From the NCBI RefSeq assembly GCF_040273735.1, contig NZ_JBELZM010000013.1, positions 1 to 64,000 of the forward strand: 64,000 bases of DNA, in the 5' to 3' direction. Within the stretch, counting starts at the first letter, position 1, and every line of letters begins with the position of its first letter. The stretch is from Solibacillus sp040273735. GTDB lineage: Bacteria; Bacillota; Bacilli; Bacillales_A; Planococcaceae. The notes under the pieces are model-generated. The model did not search any database. It was given only the letters and a program-made list of their open reading frames with translations, and had not been told where the DNA came from. Positions 53,304-63,003 of this stretch are shown here, one piece after another. Both the position numbers and the translations under genes were made by a program.

Positions 53304-53681
53304 GTGGATGTGAAATTCAATAATCGGGATCCTGTATACGTACAGGTTATCCGTCATTTTAAGGAACAGATTGCAAAAGGTTCGTTTGCGCCAGGGCATG
53401 TCATCCCATCTAGACGGGAATTGGCCAATCAGCTCAAAATCAACCCGAATACAGTGCAGCGTGCCTATAAGGAAATGGAGGAGCAGAAATTGATTTATAC
53501 AGAAGGAAATATGCCGAGTTGCATTACGAAAGATGAAGCGGTATTAAAAAGTGTACGTGAAGAATTAATCAGTGAAGCGGTGCAAGTATTTATCAGTTCG
53601 ATAAAATCAATCAATGCACCACTTCCTGAAATAATGGAGCTCGTACAGAAAAAGTATGAGGAGGCGGAGCAGCGTGATTGA
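53304..53681 (+). CDS. YtrA-subfamily GntR regulator
   Basis: The 125-aa protein has a GntR winged helix-turn-helix (YVQVIRHFKEQIAKGSFAPGHVIPSRRELANQLKINPNTVQRAYKEME region) and a short helical C-terminus of about 50 aa, the YtrA type without a ligand-binding domain. It probably represses its own operon through the inverted repeat over the promoter. Start choice is uncertain: GTG 53304 has GGAG about 11 bp before it; GTG 53310 and GTG 53274 are alternatives. Its stop overlaps the start of the ABC ATPase gene. Confidence 0.88.
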   Translation: MDVKFNNRDPVYVQVIRHFKEQIAKGSFAPGHVIPSRRELANQLKINPNTVQRAYKEMEEQKLIYTEGNMPSCITKDEAVLKSVREELISEAVQVFISSIKSINAPLPEIMELVQKKYEEAEQRD

Positions 53682-54363
53682 AGTAAAAAATGTCTCTAAA
53701 AAATACAAAAGAAAGCAAGTATTGAAAGATATGAGCTTTACTGCAGAAAAAGGACAAATTACATGCCTGATCGGAATTAACGGTGCAGGAAAAACGACCA
53801 TTATGAAATCAATCATGGCGCTCACTCCGATCGACCGTGGCGAAATTTTAATCGATGGCAAAAAAATCAGCAAAGATATGTACGAAAAAATTACGTATAT
53901 TCCAGACCGTCTGACAATGTCGCCAAACTATACAATTGCACAAAGCTTCGATTTTATGGCTGATTTTTATAAAGTGTGGAATGAACAGCGGGCAACAGAG
54001 CTTCTCGCATTTTTTCAACTGGATCCGAGCGATAAAATTTCAAGCTTGTCAAAAGGGAACACGGCAAAAGTCAATTTACTGCTTGGCTTGGCATTGGATG
54101 TAGACTACATACTAATGGATGAGCCATTTTCCGGAATTGATATCTTTTCAAGAGAACAAATTGCGAATGTCTTTACGAGTCATTTAATCGAAAACCGCGG
54201 CGTCATTATTACAACACATGAAATTAATGATATTGAACATTTAATTGACAAGGCGGTGCTCATTGGAGACGGGCGTGTATTAAGAGAAATGAATGTAGAA
54301 CAAATGCGGGAAACAGAAGGCAAATCCGTAGTAGATGTAATGCGGGAGGTGTATGTCGGGTGA
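53674..54363 (+). CDS. ABC transporter ATP-binding protein (YtrB/EcsA-like)
   Basis: The 229-aa ATPase has Walker A GINGAGKTT, signature LSKGNTAKV, Walker B YILMDEPFSGID and the switch His in ITTHEI. GTG 53674 is chosen with GAGGAGG nine bases before it. It overlaps the regulator stop by eight bases and the permease start by four, giving full translational coupling. In YtrA-type operons such ATPases work with exporter-like permeases induced by cell-wall stress; whether this one does is inference. Confidence 0.9.
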   Translation: MIEVKNVSKKYKRKQVLKDMSFTAEKGQITCLIGINGAGKTTIMKSIMALTPIDRGEILIDGKKISKDMYEKITYIPDRLTMSPNYTIAQSFDFMADFYKVWNEQRATELLAFFQLDPSDKISSLSKGNTAKVNLLLGLALDVDYILMDEPFSGIDIFSREQIANVFTSHLIENRGVIITTHEINDIEHLIDKAVLIGDGRVLREMNVEQMRETEGKSVVDVMREVYVG

Positions 54364-55184
54364 ATCATTATATAAAGCTCGTCAATTTTGAAGTGAAACG
54401 ATTCAGCAAACTCTTTCTAGCTTTAATAATTGCGGTAGTAGCAACCCAAATTTTTGGTGCTATTATCACGTCTTTACATTATGTAAGCAATGCGGAAACA
54501 ACGATGTTGCGTGACCATATGACAGTAAGCGACTATATACAAAACTATGGTCCGTATTCACTGCAGAACTTTTTATTTTCGGAATACTTCATACTATCCG
54601 TTGTATTTGCAGCAGCTTTACTTATGATTTATGTATTTTTTATTTGGTACCGTGACTGGTTAGGGAAATCATCGGTTATTTATCGTTTGCTCATGCTTCC
54701 TACAGCACGCAGAAATGTGTATTTTGCCAAATTGACTACTATTTTGCTTTTTGTTTTCGGTTTAACAGGAATGCAAATCGTATTACTGGAAGTTGTGGAT
54801 CAAATTACTCAACAAATAGTACCTAACCAATTGTGGATGGATGAAAGTGTAATTTATATTTATTCTACTGAAATACTGAATTTATTGTATCCACAATCAC
54901 CGTTGTTATTTGTTTTCTATTATGTAATTGGCATTACAGCTGTTGCAATAATTTTTACCTCTATTTTACTTGAACGCAGCTATCATCTTAAAGGGATTTT
55001 CCTGGCATTAATCTATAGTGTAATTTCAGTAGTCCTTGTAATGGTTCCAGTAATCATTCAAACGATTACCGATTATTTTTATATGAATGAAATTTATTTA
55101 CTAGTGACTGGGTTCAGTATTTTAACAACTGCCCTTGCGATTTATTTGGCAGATTATTTATTAAAACGAAAGATTAATGTGTAG
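54360..55184 (+). CDS. ABC-2-like permease subunit
   Basis: The 274-aa protein has six hydrophobic segments with an extracellular loop between the first and second (about 45-75). It starts at the GTG that overlaps the ATPase stop (GTGA). The pattern fits the membrane part of a two-gene ABC exporter. No family motif beyond this was recognised, so the substrate is unknown. Confidence 0.8.
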   Translation: MNHYIKLVNFEVKRFSKLFLALIIAVVATQIFGAIITSLHYVSNAETTMLRDHMTVSDYIQNYGPYSLQNFLFSEYFILSVVFAAALLMIYVFFIWYRDWLGKSSVIYRLLMLPTARRNVYFAKLTTILLFVFGLTGMQIVLLEVVDQITQQIVPNQLWMDESVIYIYSTEILNLLYPQSPLLFVFYYVIGITAVAIIFTSILLERSYHLKGIFLALIYSVISVVLVMVPVIIQTITDYFYMNEIYLLVTGFSILTTALAIYLADYLLKRKINV

Positions 55185-55198
55185 AGGAGGGGAATGAC

Positions 55199-56371
55199 AT
55201 GAAAAAATATTGGCAACTTCTTTTAATAGCCGGAATAATCGTTGTAACATTTACAGTGCACTATATACAAGTAGTGAACGCAAAAACCAAAGAGTACGAT
55301 TTTACATTCGAAAAAATTTCAGGTGATGATAAATATATAGATTCATTGGTGTTCGAAACAAGTTATGAATATGGGATAGGCTACAATTCACTTCTTATTA
55401 GTAAAGATGAATCCACATTAATCGATTCTACTACCCTTAACCTTAGAGAGCCGATAATGTTTCAAAGACTTATAGATGAACATGAAAGCTTTATGCGCGG
55501 TAAAGCATTAATTGCTAATAACTTTTTTGAGGATGATACGAAGCTTATTTATGTGAAGGAACCTGAAGAAGGCTGGAAGGTAAAAGAAGGGAACACTTAC
55601 AGTTATGAAATTCATGTACTGGATAAAGTGAAGGATGAGAAAACTTCATTTACTATCGAGTCACAGCTGGAAAATAGATATAACTGGGTTTTTTACAATG
55701 ATATTACGGTTGTTGGTAATGAGCTTAAACTTATTACAAAGCAAGTTGATAATGACGGAAGCGAAAAACTGTATCATGTAATTATTGATATGAAAAAACA
55801 GCAGTTGCTGAGTGAAACTTTACTTGAAGAAGCAACAACGGATGAAGCGACAAGAAAAAGTATTGATTCCTATAATTCGTATTCATATTTAAGTCATGAA
55901 AAATACCATGTCTATTCTATAAATTCTTTTGATTTGAATAGTCCTGAACAAGATCTAATTTCACATCAGTTCAGGGCGTTAAATACAGAAACGAATGAAA
56001 TAACAGATATTCAGATACCGGAAGGTTTAGAACAGAACCTGCAAAGTATTGAAGTGGATGATAATTATTTAGTTATCGCCTATTCAACAAAAGAGGAAAT
56101 AGTCATTTACAGATATAATATCGGACAGCAGCGATGGCTTGAACCGATTACTGAACCGTATCCTGTAAAAATGTTATATCCTGAACTTAACAGTACAATA
56201 GCACTAAACGGAAAATTCTACGTCATGACAGAAGTGAATAATGATTTTGTACTCAAGATTTTTGATATTGAACAAGGTACATTACTATATGAAGGAATAC
56301 TAATCAATAATAATAATGTGCAACAGAAATATTCTATTCGGATAACTGATGTTTATGAATTAAAAGAGTAA
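55199..56371 (+). CDS. Membrane-anchored extracellular protein of unknown function
   Basis: I do not recognise this 390-aa protein. It has a short N-terminus, one membrane segment (6-22) without a lipobox, and a 360-aa outer part rich in beta-type sequence and Tyr/Asn/Ser, with repeated blocks of alternating hydrophobic and charged residues that could be a beta-propeller. It follows the ABC permease by 14 bp and ends the GntR-controlled operon. It may be the ligand-binding or effector partner of that transporter; this is inference from position. Confidence 0.7.
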   Translation: MKKYWQLLLIAGIIVVTFTVHYIQVVNAKTKEYDFTFEKISGDDKYIDSLVFETSYEYGIGYNSLLISKDESTLIDSTTLNLREPIMFQRLIDEHESFMRGKALIANNFFEDDTKLIYVKEPEEGWKVKEGNTYSYEIHVLDKVKDEKTSFTIESQLENRYNWVFYNDITVVGNELKLITKQVDNDGSEKLYHVIIDMKKQQLLSETLLEEATTDEATRKSIDSYNSYSYLSHEKYHVYSINSFDLNSPEQDLISHQFRALNTETNEITDIQIPEGLEQNLQSIEVDDNYLVIAYSTKEEIVIYRYNIGQQRWLEPITEPYPVKMLYPELNSTIALNGKFYVMTEVNNDFVLKIFDIEQGTLLYEGILINNNNVQQKYSIRITDVYELKE

Positions 56372-56437
56372 CTGGAAACAATTTATTGCTCATTGAATTT
56401 GGCTACCAACAGATTTTAGAGTTTATATAATAGAAAG

Positions 56438-56494
56438 ACGCTTAATCCTGGCATGTGCGGAAAATCTCCGGCAGGCCTCGATTAAGCGTTTTTT
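56438..56494. terminator. Bidirectional terminator between ABC operon and LysR gene
   Basis: ACGCTTAATC pairs with GATTAAGCGT around an inner hairpin, with T7 on the + side. Confidence 0.8.
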
Positions 56495-56496
56495 TG

Positions 56497-57384
56497 CTAC
56501 AGCTCGTATGGCAGCTTCTCTTCCATAAACTTCTGGAAAGCACGAACAGCCGGGGAGGGGGTTTTCTTTTTATTTGTATGGAGACCGAGGTTCCAAGGGA
56601 GTTTCGGATTCACGATTGGAATCGACTTGATCAGCTTATGGTCGACTTTCGTTTCCATCGGCTTCGGTAAAATTGAAACACCTAAATTTTCGCTGATCAT
56701 GCCGCTGATGAATTCCCACTCCGAACTTTCAAAAGCAACTTCCGGATGGAACCCGACATGCAAACATTGCTGGATAATAAGATCATGGAATAATCTTTGT
56801 TTTATCAATATAAACGTTTCATGTTCCAACTCGATTAAATCCACTTGATCCCGGTCCGCTAAAGGGTGTGTATGGTGAACGAAAAGCGAAAGTTCGTTAC
56901 TTAGGAACGGTACGACATTAAATTCCTTTTCATTTGCCGGCAGCATCGCAACACCAATATCCAAGCTTCCCTCCATCACATTTTGTTTAACCGTTTTTGA
57001 ATCATCCTCGAATATTTGAATTTTAATATCGGGATATAGTTCAGTAAATTCTTTAATAATTTTCGGGAAAAATAAAAATCCGATAACGGGGGGAATTCCC
57101 ATTCTAATTTTCCCCTTTTTCAAATTCATCAGATCATAGAGATGAACGGATATATCATCCAATGATTCCATGATTTTTTCGCCTTCCGCCAATATAATCT
57201 CTCCGGCTTCCGTTAACTTAATTTTCTTTGCAGAGCGGTCAATCAGCTCCACATTCAATTCCTCCTCCAAACTTTTCACTACTTTACTCAGTGTTGACTG
57301 GGATAAGTGAAGAGACTTTGAAGCTTTTGTAAAACTTTTATACTTTGCGACTTCAATGAAGTAAGTAAGTTGACGAATATCCAT
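56497..57384 (-). CDS. LysR-family transcriptional regulator
   Basis: The 295-aa protein has a typical N-terminal winged helix-turn-helix (IRQLTYFIEVAKYKSFTKAS then LSQSTLSKVVKSLEEEL) and a C-terminal effector-binding domain. It is divergent from the GntP permease and dehydrogenase genes, the classical LysR layout, so it probably activates them in response to their substrate. Ribosome site GGAGA. Confidence 0.93.
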   Translation of the reverse strand: MDIRQLTYFIEVAKYKSFTKASKSLHLSQSTLSKVVKSLEEELNVELIDRSAKKIKLTEAGEIILAEGEKIMESLDDISVHLYDLMNLKKGKIRMGIPPVIGFLFFPKIIKEFTELYPDIKIQIFEDDSKTVKQNVMEGSLDIGVAMLPANEKEFNVVPFLSNELSLFVHHTHPLADRDQVDLIELEHETFILIKQRLFHDLIIQQCLHVGFHPEVAFESSEWEFISGMISENLGVSILPKPMETKVDHKLIKSIPIVNPKLPWNLGLHTNKKKTPSPAVRAFQKFMEEKLPYEL

Positions 57385-57400
57385 TTAGTACGTCTCCTCT

Positions 57401-57602
57401 TAACTATGAATTTTATGCATACTTTCCATTCTAACTATGAATTTTACTTCAATATAAGGGCGGTTGTATACTAAATGTGTACGAGTTGTGAATATTTTTT
57501 CCACCTTGTTCGAAAATGTTAATAGCTTATTGTAATACAAACTTACAATAAATTTTCATTTTACCATTCACTTTATCTCGAATTTAACTACTAATTCGAG
57601 AT
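57401..57602. promoter_or_regulatory. LysR control region with direct and inverted repeats
   Basis: TAACTATGAATTTTA occurs twice, at 57401-57415 and 57432-57446, three helical turns apart. Nearer the permease gene, ATCTCGAATT (57575-57584) and AATTCGAGAT (57593-57602) form a perfect inverted repeat with 8-bp spacing. Both are candidates for binding by the divergent LysR protein. Confidence 0.55.
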
Positions 57603-57706
57603 TTATCTATTTACATTCCCATTAATTTTTTAAGGAGGTCATTAAGGCACATCATCTTGAAATAATTACATGCACAATCTAAAACTAGAATACGAGGTTA
57701 CACATA

Positions 57707-59026
57707 ATGGACATTTTAGGTATTATAGGAATTTTGTTAGGGATTCTAACAGTTATTCTCTTTATCGTTAAGAAGCACAACATTATTGTTGCAGCACCGA
57801 TTGCTACAATTGTTCTTCTACTATTTAACGATGTGCCGATACTTGAATCGGTATTTGGTAAAGAAAATTCGTACATGACGTTCCTTGCCGGATTCGTTGC
57901 ATCGAACTTCGCCATTTTCCTATTAGGATCGATTTTAGCGAAGTACATGGATGTGGGTGGTGCCACAGTATCGATTGCCAATAGAATCTTGTCAATAGTT
58001 GGTACGAAAAACCCATATAACGCGTTAGTAGCATTATTTATTATTTCTGCCATTTTAACTTACGGTGGTATTAACGTATTCGTTATTATTTTCGCCTTAG
58101 TTCCAATGGCAAGACCGATTTTCCAGCAATTAAATATTTCATGGAAATTGGTTATTATTCCGGTGTTTGGCGGTACGACAACATTCACAATGACGATGCT
58201 TCCTGGTGCACCTTCACTGCATAACATTGTTCCTTCAACAGCTTTAGGTACAACATTAACGGCAGCTCCATTAATCGGTATTGTGACTTCTGTTGCTGCA
58301 ATCATTTTCATTTTAGTATTTATGAAAATTGTTCTGAACCGCAGCTTAAGTAAAAATGAAGTATTTGAAGATCGCTTTGCTGCAGTAGAATCTCCTACTG
58401 AACAAAAACGCGAACTTCCGTCATTCTTCATCAGTTTACTGCCAATCATTGTGTTACTAGGTACAATCCTAATCTTCAGTAAAGTAAACTACATTATCTT
58501 TATTGCATTAATTATCGCGATTCTTTTAAGTGCTGTATTATTCCGCAAACAAATTAAGAATCAAAGAGAATTATTAAGTGATGGTGCAAATGAATCTGTT
58601 GGTTCAACAATTACAACGGGTAGTACAATCGCATTCGGTAGTATTGCAACAGGTGTACCAGCATTCAAAGGTATCTTTTCACTAATCCAGTCAATTCCTG
58701 GACCGCCCATTCTTTCATTGATGGTAGGTACTGGTATTATCGGTGGTATTACAGCATCGGCAGTAGGAGCAATCGGTATTTCGATCGCAAACTTTGTACC
58801 CTATTATTTAGAACTAGGCTTAGATCCAGAAACAATTCACCGTGCAATTGCAATTGGTTCTGTTTCACTTTCAATCGTTCCTTATTCTGGATTCCTGCTG
58901 ATTTTCAACAGAATTACTGGTTTAACAATGAAAGAATCGTTTAAAAATGGTTTCATTGCTGTCTGTGTAACACACTGGGTTGCAATGGCGATTGTCGTTA
59001 TTATGGCGGTAATGGGCTTAGCTTAA
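57707..59026 (+). CDS. GntP-family permease
   Basis: This 439-aa protein has 12 or more spans with GntP/ArsB-like features: GGINVFVIIFALVPMA, GGTTTFTMTMLPGAPS and a re-entrant loop region late in the protein. Family members import gluconate, glycerate or hydroxybutyrate with protons. With a beta-hydroxyacid dehydrogenase gene next to it, a short hydroxy acid is the likely substrate; which one is unknown. Confidence 0.88.
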   Translation: MDILGIIGILLGILTVILFIVKKHNIIVAAPIATIVLLLFNDVPILESVFGKENSYMTFLAGFVASNFAIFLLGSILAKYMDVGGATVSIANRILSIVGTKNPYNALVALFIISAILTYGGINVFVIIFALVPMARPIFQQLNISWKLVIIPVFGGTTTFTMTMLPGAPSLHNIVPSTALGTTLTAAPLIGIVTSVAAIIFILVFMKIVLNRSLSKNEVFEDRFAAVESPTEQKRELPSFFISLLPIIVLLGTILIFSKVNYIIFIALIIAILLSAVLFRKQIKNQRELLSDGANESVGSTITTGSTIAFGSIATGVPAFKGIFSLIQSIPGPPILSLMVGTGIIGGITASAVGAIGISIANFVPYYLELGLDPETIHRAIAIGSVSLSIVPYSGFLLIFNRITGLTMKESFKNGFIAVCVTHWVAMAIVVIMAVMGLA

Positions 59027-59165
59027 GCAAAGTGAATTTTTGAAAACGCTTTATCTTCAGTCAGGGGCGTGTCCGCTGATGCGAAATTGATGAATTTAGT
59101 ATGAAAAGAAGTTGAATTATATAAATCATCGTCTTTATCAAATATATTTTTTGGAGGAATTTGTA

Positions 59166-59996
59166 ATGGCTAAAAAAATCGGATTTATCGGATTAGGAAC
59201 TATGGGCTTCCCAATGGCGGCTAACTTAAAGAAAGCAGGATTCGAAATAATCGGCTTTGACGCTTGGAAAGGTGTTTACGAAAAAGCTGAAGCTGCTGGT
59301 TTCACAATGGTAGATACAGTGAAAGAAGTTGCTGAATTAGCAGATGAGGCAATCATCTCAATGGTTCGTGACTATGCACAAAACGTAGACGTTATTTTCG
59401 GTGATAACGGTATCCTTTCAGCTGAAAACACTGCTGGTAAAACGGTAATCGTTATGAGTACTCTTTCTCCGGATGCTATGAACGAATTAGGCAACCGTGT
59501 TGAAACGGAAAGCGGCTTAAAATTAATCAGTGCTGCAGTTTCCGGCGGTGCATCAGGCGCAGCTGCTGGTACATTATCAATCATGACTTCAGGTGCAGAA
59601 GAAATCGTGAAAGGTTTCACTCCATACTTCGATGCTATGGGTTCAAACACTTTCTACTACGGTTCTGAAGCAGGTAACAGCCAAGTAGCGAAATTAGTGA
59701 ACAACATGATCTTAGGTATCAACATGAACGCTGTTGCAGAAGGCTTAAAATTAGGTAACCACTACGGATTACCACAAGAAGAAATTATTAAGTTATTACA
59801 AGTAAGTACTGGCGACAGCTGGGTAGCACGTAACTGGTCAGATGTATCTGAGTGGACTGCAGATACAGCATTAGCAGTATTACAAAAAGACTTAAAAGCA
59901 ACTTATGAAGAAAGCATTAACAACAACTTAGAAATGCCATTTAACGCATTATCTTCACTTCAATTATTCCATTCAATGGGTAAAGAAAAGAAATAA
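59166..59996 (+). CDS. Beta-hydroxyacid dehydrogenase (GarR / 3-hydroxyisobutyrate dehydrogenase family)
   Basis: The 276-aa NAD(P)-dependent enzyme has the Rossmann motif IGFIGLGTMGFPMAANL, the substrate-binding AAVSGGASGAAAGTL and the catalytic Lys in GNSQVAKLVNNM. It oxidises or reduces a short 3-hydroxy acid such as tartronate semialdehyde or 3-hydroxyisobutyrate. ATG 59166 is chosen because GGAGGAA lies in front and the Rossmann fold starts at once; an upstream ATG adds 18 non-homologous residues. Codon use looks like that of a highly expressed gene. It forms a transport-and-oxidation pair with the GntP gene. Confidence 0.92.
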   Translation: MAKKIGFIGLGTMGFPMAANLKKAGFEIIGFDAWKGVYEKAEAAGFTMVDTVKEVAELADEAIISMVRDYAQNVDVIFGDNGILSAENTAGKTVIVMSTLSPDAMNELGNRVETESGLKLISAAVSGGASGAAAGTLSIMTSGAEEIVKGFTPYFDAMGSNTFYYGSEAGNSQVAKLVNNMILGINMNAVAEGLKLGNHYGLPQEEIIKLLQVSTGDSWVARNWSDVSEWTADTALAVLQKDLKATYEESINNNLEMPFNALSSLQLFHSMGKEKK

Positions 59997-60219
59997 GCTT
60001 AGATAATAGAGGTACGTTCTTTTACCGAGAGTGTTTGAACGTTAAGCCTAGCTGAATGATACCTTCAACTTTTTCTTTACACCCAACACCGATTTCAACT
60101 CTCGAAGGATAGTATAGTCTTAAACAAAAGATTGACTGAATATTCTCAATTATTTACACTGAGGAAAACGAGACGACATAGAGAGACAGCTAGAAATAGA
60201 CAAAAGGAGAGGGTATGTT

Positions 60220-61866
60220 GTGTTTAAATGGAAGAGCAAAGAGCAGTTAAGGCAATTATTATGTGAGCTTGTACAAGTAAAAAGTGTATCTGGTTCACAG
60301 GCAGAAAAAGATTTACCTGATTCGGTAGTGAAAAAACTGTCGGAGCTGGCATATTTCAAAGAAAACCCCGGCCATTTAAATCGAACATATTTGAAAGATG
60401 GGCGCAGTTTTATTAGTGCATTGGTCAAAAAATCTCCGGATACTAAAAAAACAGTCGTATTAATTAGTCACTTTGATGTAGTGGATGTGCAGGACTTCGG
60501 AAAATGGAAACAATATGCTTTTGATCCCGAGAAGTTAACAGAACAATTTTACTCGATAAAAAATGAATTGCCTGAAGCGGTCCGGGTTGATATAGAGAGC
60601 GGCAACTGGCTATTCGGCAGAGGGACGATGGATATGAAATGCGGACTTGCCTTGCATATGTCTATTGTTGAACAAGCAACGTTCGGAGAGTACGACGGCA
60701 ACATCTTGTTATTGACCGTACCGGATGAAGAAGTAAACTCTGAAGGAATGCGTGCAGCAGTACCAAAGCTTGTAGAACTTTCGAAAGAGCATGATCTTGA
60801 GTACACAACAGTTTTAAATTCAGAGCCGGTGTTCAGCAATTTTCCTGGGGATAAAAATAATTACTTCTATACGGGATCTATCGGAAAAGCGTTGCCGGGC
60901 TTTTTATGCTACGGGAAGGAAGCCCATGTCGGGGAACCTTTTGGGGGATTGAATGCAAATTATATGGCATCGGTACTTACAGCAGAAATGGAATTAAATA
61001 CGGACTTTTGTGAAAAGGTGGGGGAAGAAATTACACCGCCACCTACAAATTTAATTTACCGTGACTTGAAAACGGAGTATTCCACACAAATTTCACACCG
61101 GACTGTGACACTGTTTAATTTATTTTTATTTGAAAGAAGCATGACAGATGTTGTCTCATTGCTCCAGCAAAAAGCAGTCAGAGTGGCAAATGAAATTGAA
61201 CAGTCCTATATGAACAAAGCTGCGAAGTACTCGCAGCATACGGAGTTTACACCGCAGAAACTTAAAGTGAACGTTATGACATATGAAGAAATTTACGAAT
61301 ATGCGCTGGAAAAATACGGCGAAGAGAAAGTTGAAAAGCTATTATTAAATCATGACATCGAAAAGGATGATCGGGAACGAACGATTGACCTCGTTGATCA
61401 ACTAGCTGCATTATGTAATGAACTGGCACCGATGATTGTCATTTTCTTTGCGCCGCCATTTTATCCTGCAATCAGTTCAGGCAAAAATGGACTTATCAGC
61501 AATCTTGTAAATGAGTTGAAGCAATACACGCATGAAACATATAATATGAAGTTCCACATTCAAAACTACTTTGCCGGAATATCGGATTTAAGCTATGTAG
61601 GATTAAACTATGAAAACAGTTCGATTGCGTCGCTTATAAACAACATGCCCGTCTGGGATAAAGGCTACTCGCTGCCGATCGGAGATATGAAAAAGCTGAA
61701 TGTCCCGGTACTGAACATCGGTCCGGTAGGGAGAGATCCGCATAAATGGACAGAGCGGCTTGACGCGGATTTTGCGTTTGTGACATTAGTCGATCTACTG
61801 CAATTGACGATTGAAAAATTATTCGCTGCGCATTATGAGCTGAATGAACAAATAGTAAGCAAATAG
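60220..61866 (+). CDS. rocB: RocB-type M20 family peptidase
   Basis: The 548-aa protein is an M20-type metallohydrolase: HFDVVD (metal His, Asp), GRGTMDMKCGLALH (bridging Asp), PDEEVNSEGM (catalytic Glu and metal Glu). Length and sequence match RocB of the arginine-utilisation regulon, whose exact reaction is not settled. A GTG start is used with AGGAGAGG in front; the ATG at 60214 is in another frame. No rocDEF genes are adjacent. Confidence 0.88.
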   Translation: MFKWKSKEQLRQLLCELVQVKSVSGSQAEKDLPDSVVKKLSELAYFKENPGHLNRTYLKDGRSFISALVKKSPDTKKTVVLISHFDVVDVQDFGKWKQYAFDPEKLTEQFYSIKNELPEAVRVDIESGNWLFGRGTMDMKCGLALHMSIVEQATFGEYDGNILLLTVPDEEVNSEGMRAAVPKLVELSKEHDLEYTTVLNSEPVFSNFPGDKNNYFYTGSIGKALPGFLCYGKEAHVGEPFGGLNANYMASVLTAEMELNTDFCEKVGEEITPPPTNLIYRDLKTEYSTQISHRTVTLFNLFLFERSMTDVVSLLQQKAVRVANEIEQSYMNKAAKYSQHTEFTPQKLKVNVMTYEEIYEYALEKYGEEKVEKLLLNHDIEKDDRERTIDLVDQLAALCNELAPMIVIFFAPPFYPAISSGKNGLISNLVNELKQYTHETYNMKFHIQNYFAGISDLSYVGLNYENSSIASLINNMPVWDKGYSLPIGDMKKLNVPVLNIGPVGRDPHKWTERLDADFAFVTLVDLLQLTIEKLFAAHYELNEQIVSK

Positions 61867-61948
61867 TACGCTGCCCTTAACACTTTATCGTTAGATTTAT
61901 GTTACAGTGGGAATACTAACCGCCATTAGAGCGGAGTTGGAGGCTTAT

Positions 61949-62299
61949 ATGACAAATACAGTAGATGAACTTTTGGAATCGCTCGTGGCAGCGACAGTTA
62001 ATAATGAAGTGACATGGAGTAAAGGTACGGAAGCGCTGGAAGATGTGTTGGAAGAAGTATACGGCAACACGGAAAAGCTTTATTTCTTCTTTGATGAAGA
62101 AGAAGGTTCCAACATCGTTTTAGCAACGTATCAATATTACGAAGGCGAAGTGGAAGCCGATGAATTTTTAAAAGACGGTATAAGCCTGTTTGTTATCGAC
62201 GCGGATGATTTTGAAATTTTAAATGAAGTAACGGATGAAGATGCCGATGATTCAAAGCTATTTACTGCTTTAATGGAAGCGATTGAAGAAGCTGAATAG
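61949..62299 (+). CDS. Small acidic protein of unknown function
   Basis: This 116-aa, very acidic protein is not recognised. It appears to be one alpha/beta domain with a Glu/Asp-rich C-terminus. ATG 61949 is preferred since GGAGG lies just before it and an upstream start (61907) has no ribosome site. It is convergent with the next gene and shares a hairpin terminator with it. Confidence 0.7.
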   Translation: MTNTVDELLESLVAATVNNEVTWSKGTEALEDVLEEVYGNTEKLYFFFDEEEGSNIVLATYQYYEGEVEADEFLKDGISLFVIDADDFEILNEVTDEDADDSKLFTALMEAIEEAE

Positions 62300-62313
62300 G
62301 TTTTGAAAAAATG

Positions 62314-62356
62314 TAACGGGTGTGAACTGTTTTTATAATGGTTCATACCCGTTATT
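62314..62356. terminator. Hairpin between convergent genes, probable terminator
   Basis: TAACGGGTGTGAAC pairs with GTTCATACCCGTTA (G-U pair). T tracts are modest on both sides. Confidence 0.7.
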
Positions 62357-62361
62357 ATCGT

Positions 62362-62892
62362 TTATACGAGCTCAAACACTATGCCTTCCGGATAAATACC
62401 AGTATAGGTTTCTTTCTTATTTAAATAGGCGATTTCAGCTCCGTCGATTACTTGATTGTCCGTTAGTACTTTTATAAACGATTTCAGTGCTAACTCTAAG
62501 TCAACAACGAGGCAGAATGTAATGCCGGCACCATCTCCTATTTCGGAACCATAAAGCTCGCCGTTCCCGGTCTCGTGCAAAATGTCATCTAACAAATCCT
62601 CTACGATTAAACTTTTTTCTTCCGCAGCCTCAAACTGATCCTCATGTTCATACCGGTATTGAACAGCAATTTTAATTAGTGATTCAGGATCCACATATTC
62701 ATAGCCTTGATTGATTTTCTCTGACGCCAAATTATTCATGACTTTTTTAGAGCTTTGAAAAAATCCTACTGGCATTTCCTCTTCCTTACCTTGTTCGCCT
62801 AGTTTTCCTGATAATACATAAATCTGTTTATTCACCTTCCATGCTTGCCAAAAAAGCGTGCCATTGCTCGTTTTCTTCAGTAATCGAATCAT
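62362..62892 (-). CDS. Uncharacterised protein with a WGR-like N-terminal segment
   Basis: The 176-aa protein begins MIRLLKKTSNGTLFWQAWKV and continues VLSGKLGEQGKE, which loosely resembles a WGR domain, a nucleic-acid-binding fold. The C-terminal 100 residues look alpha/beta and are not recognised. ATG 62892 is used because GGAGG precedes it by seven bases. Function unknown. Confidence 0.65.
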   Translation of the reverse strand: MIRLLKKTSNGTLFWQAWKVNKQIYVLSGKLGEQGKEEEMPVGFFQSSKKVMNNLASEKINQGYEYVDPESLIKIAVQYRYEHEDQFEAAEEKSLIVEDLLDDILHETGNGELYGSEIGDGAGITFCLVVDLELALKSFIKVLTDNQVIDGAEIAYLNKKETYTGIYPEGIVFELV

Positions 62893-63003
62893 TTTCCATC
62901 CTCCATATCCTATCTGAAATTCCATACCCTTTAAACTATGTAACTAGACAACAGAAAGTTTATAAATTAATCCTTTTTATTCCATCATTTCTCGCGCTTT
63001 TTT

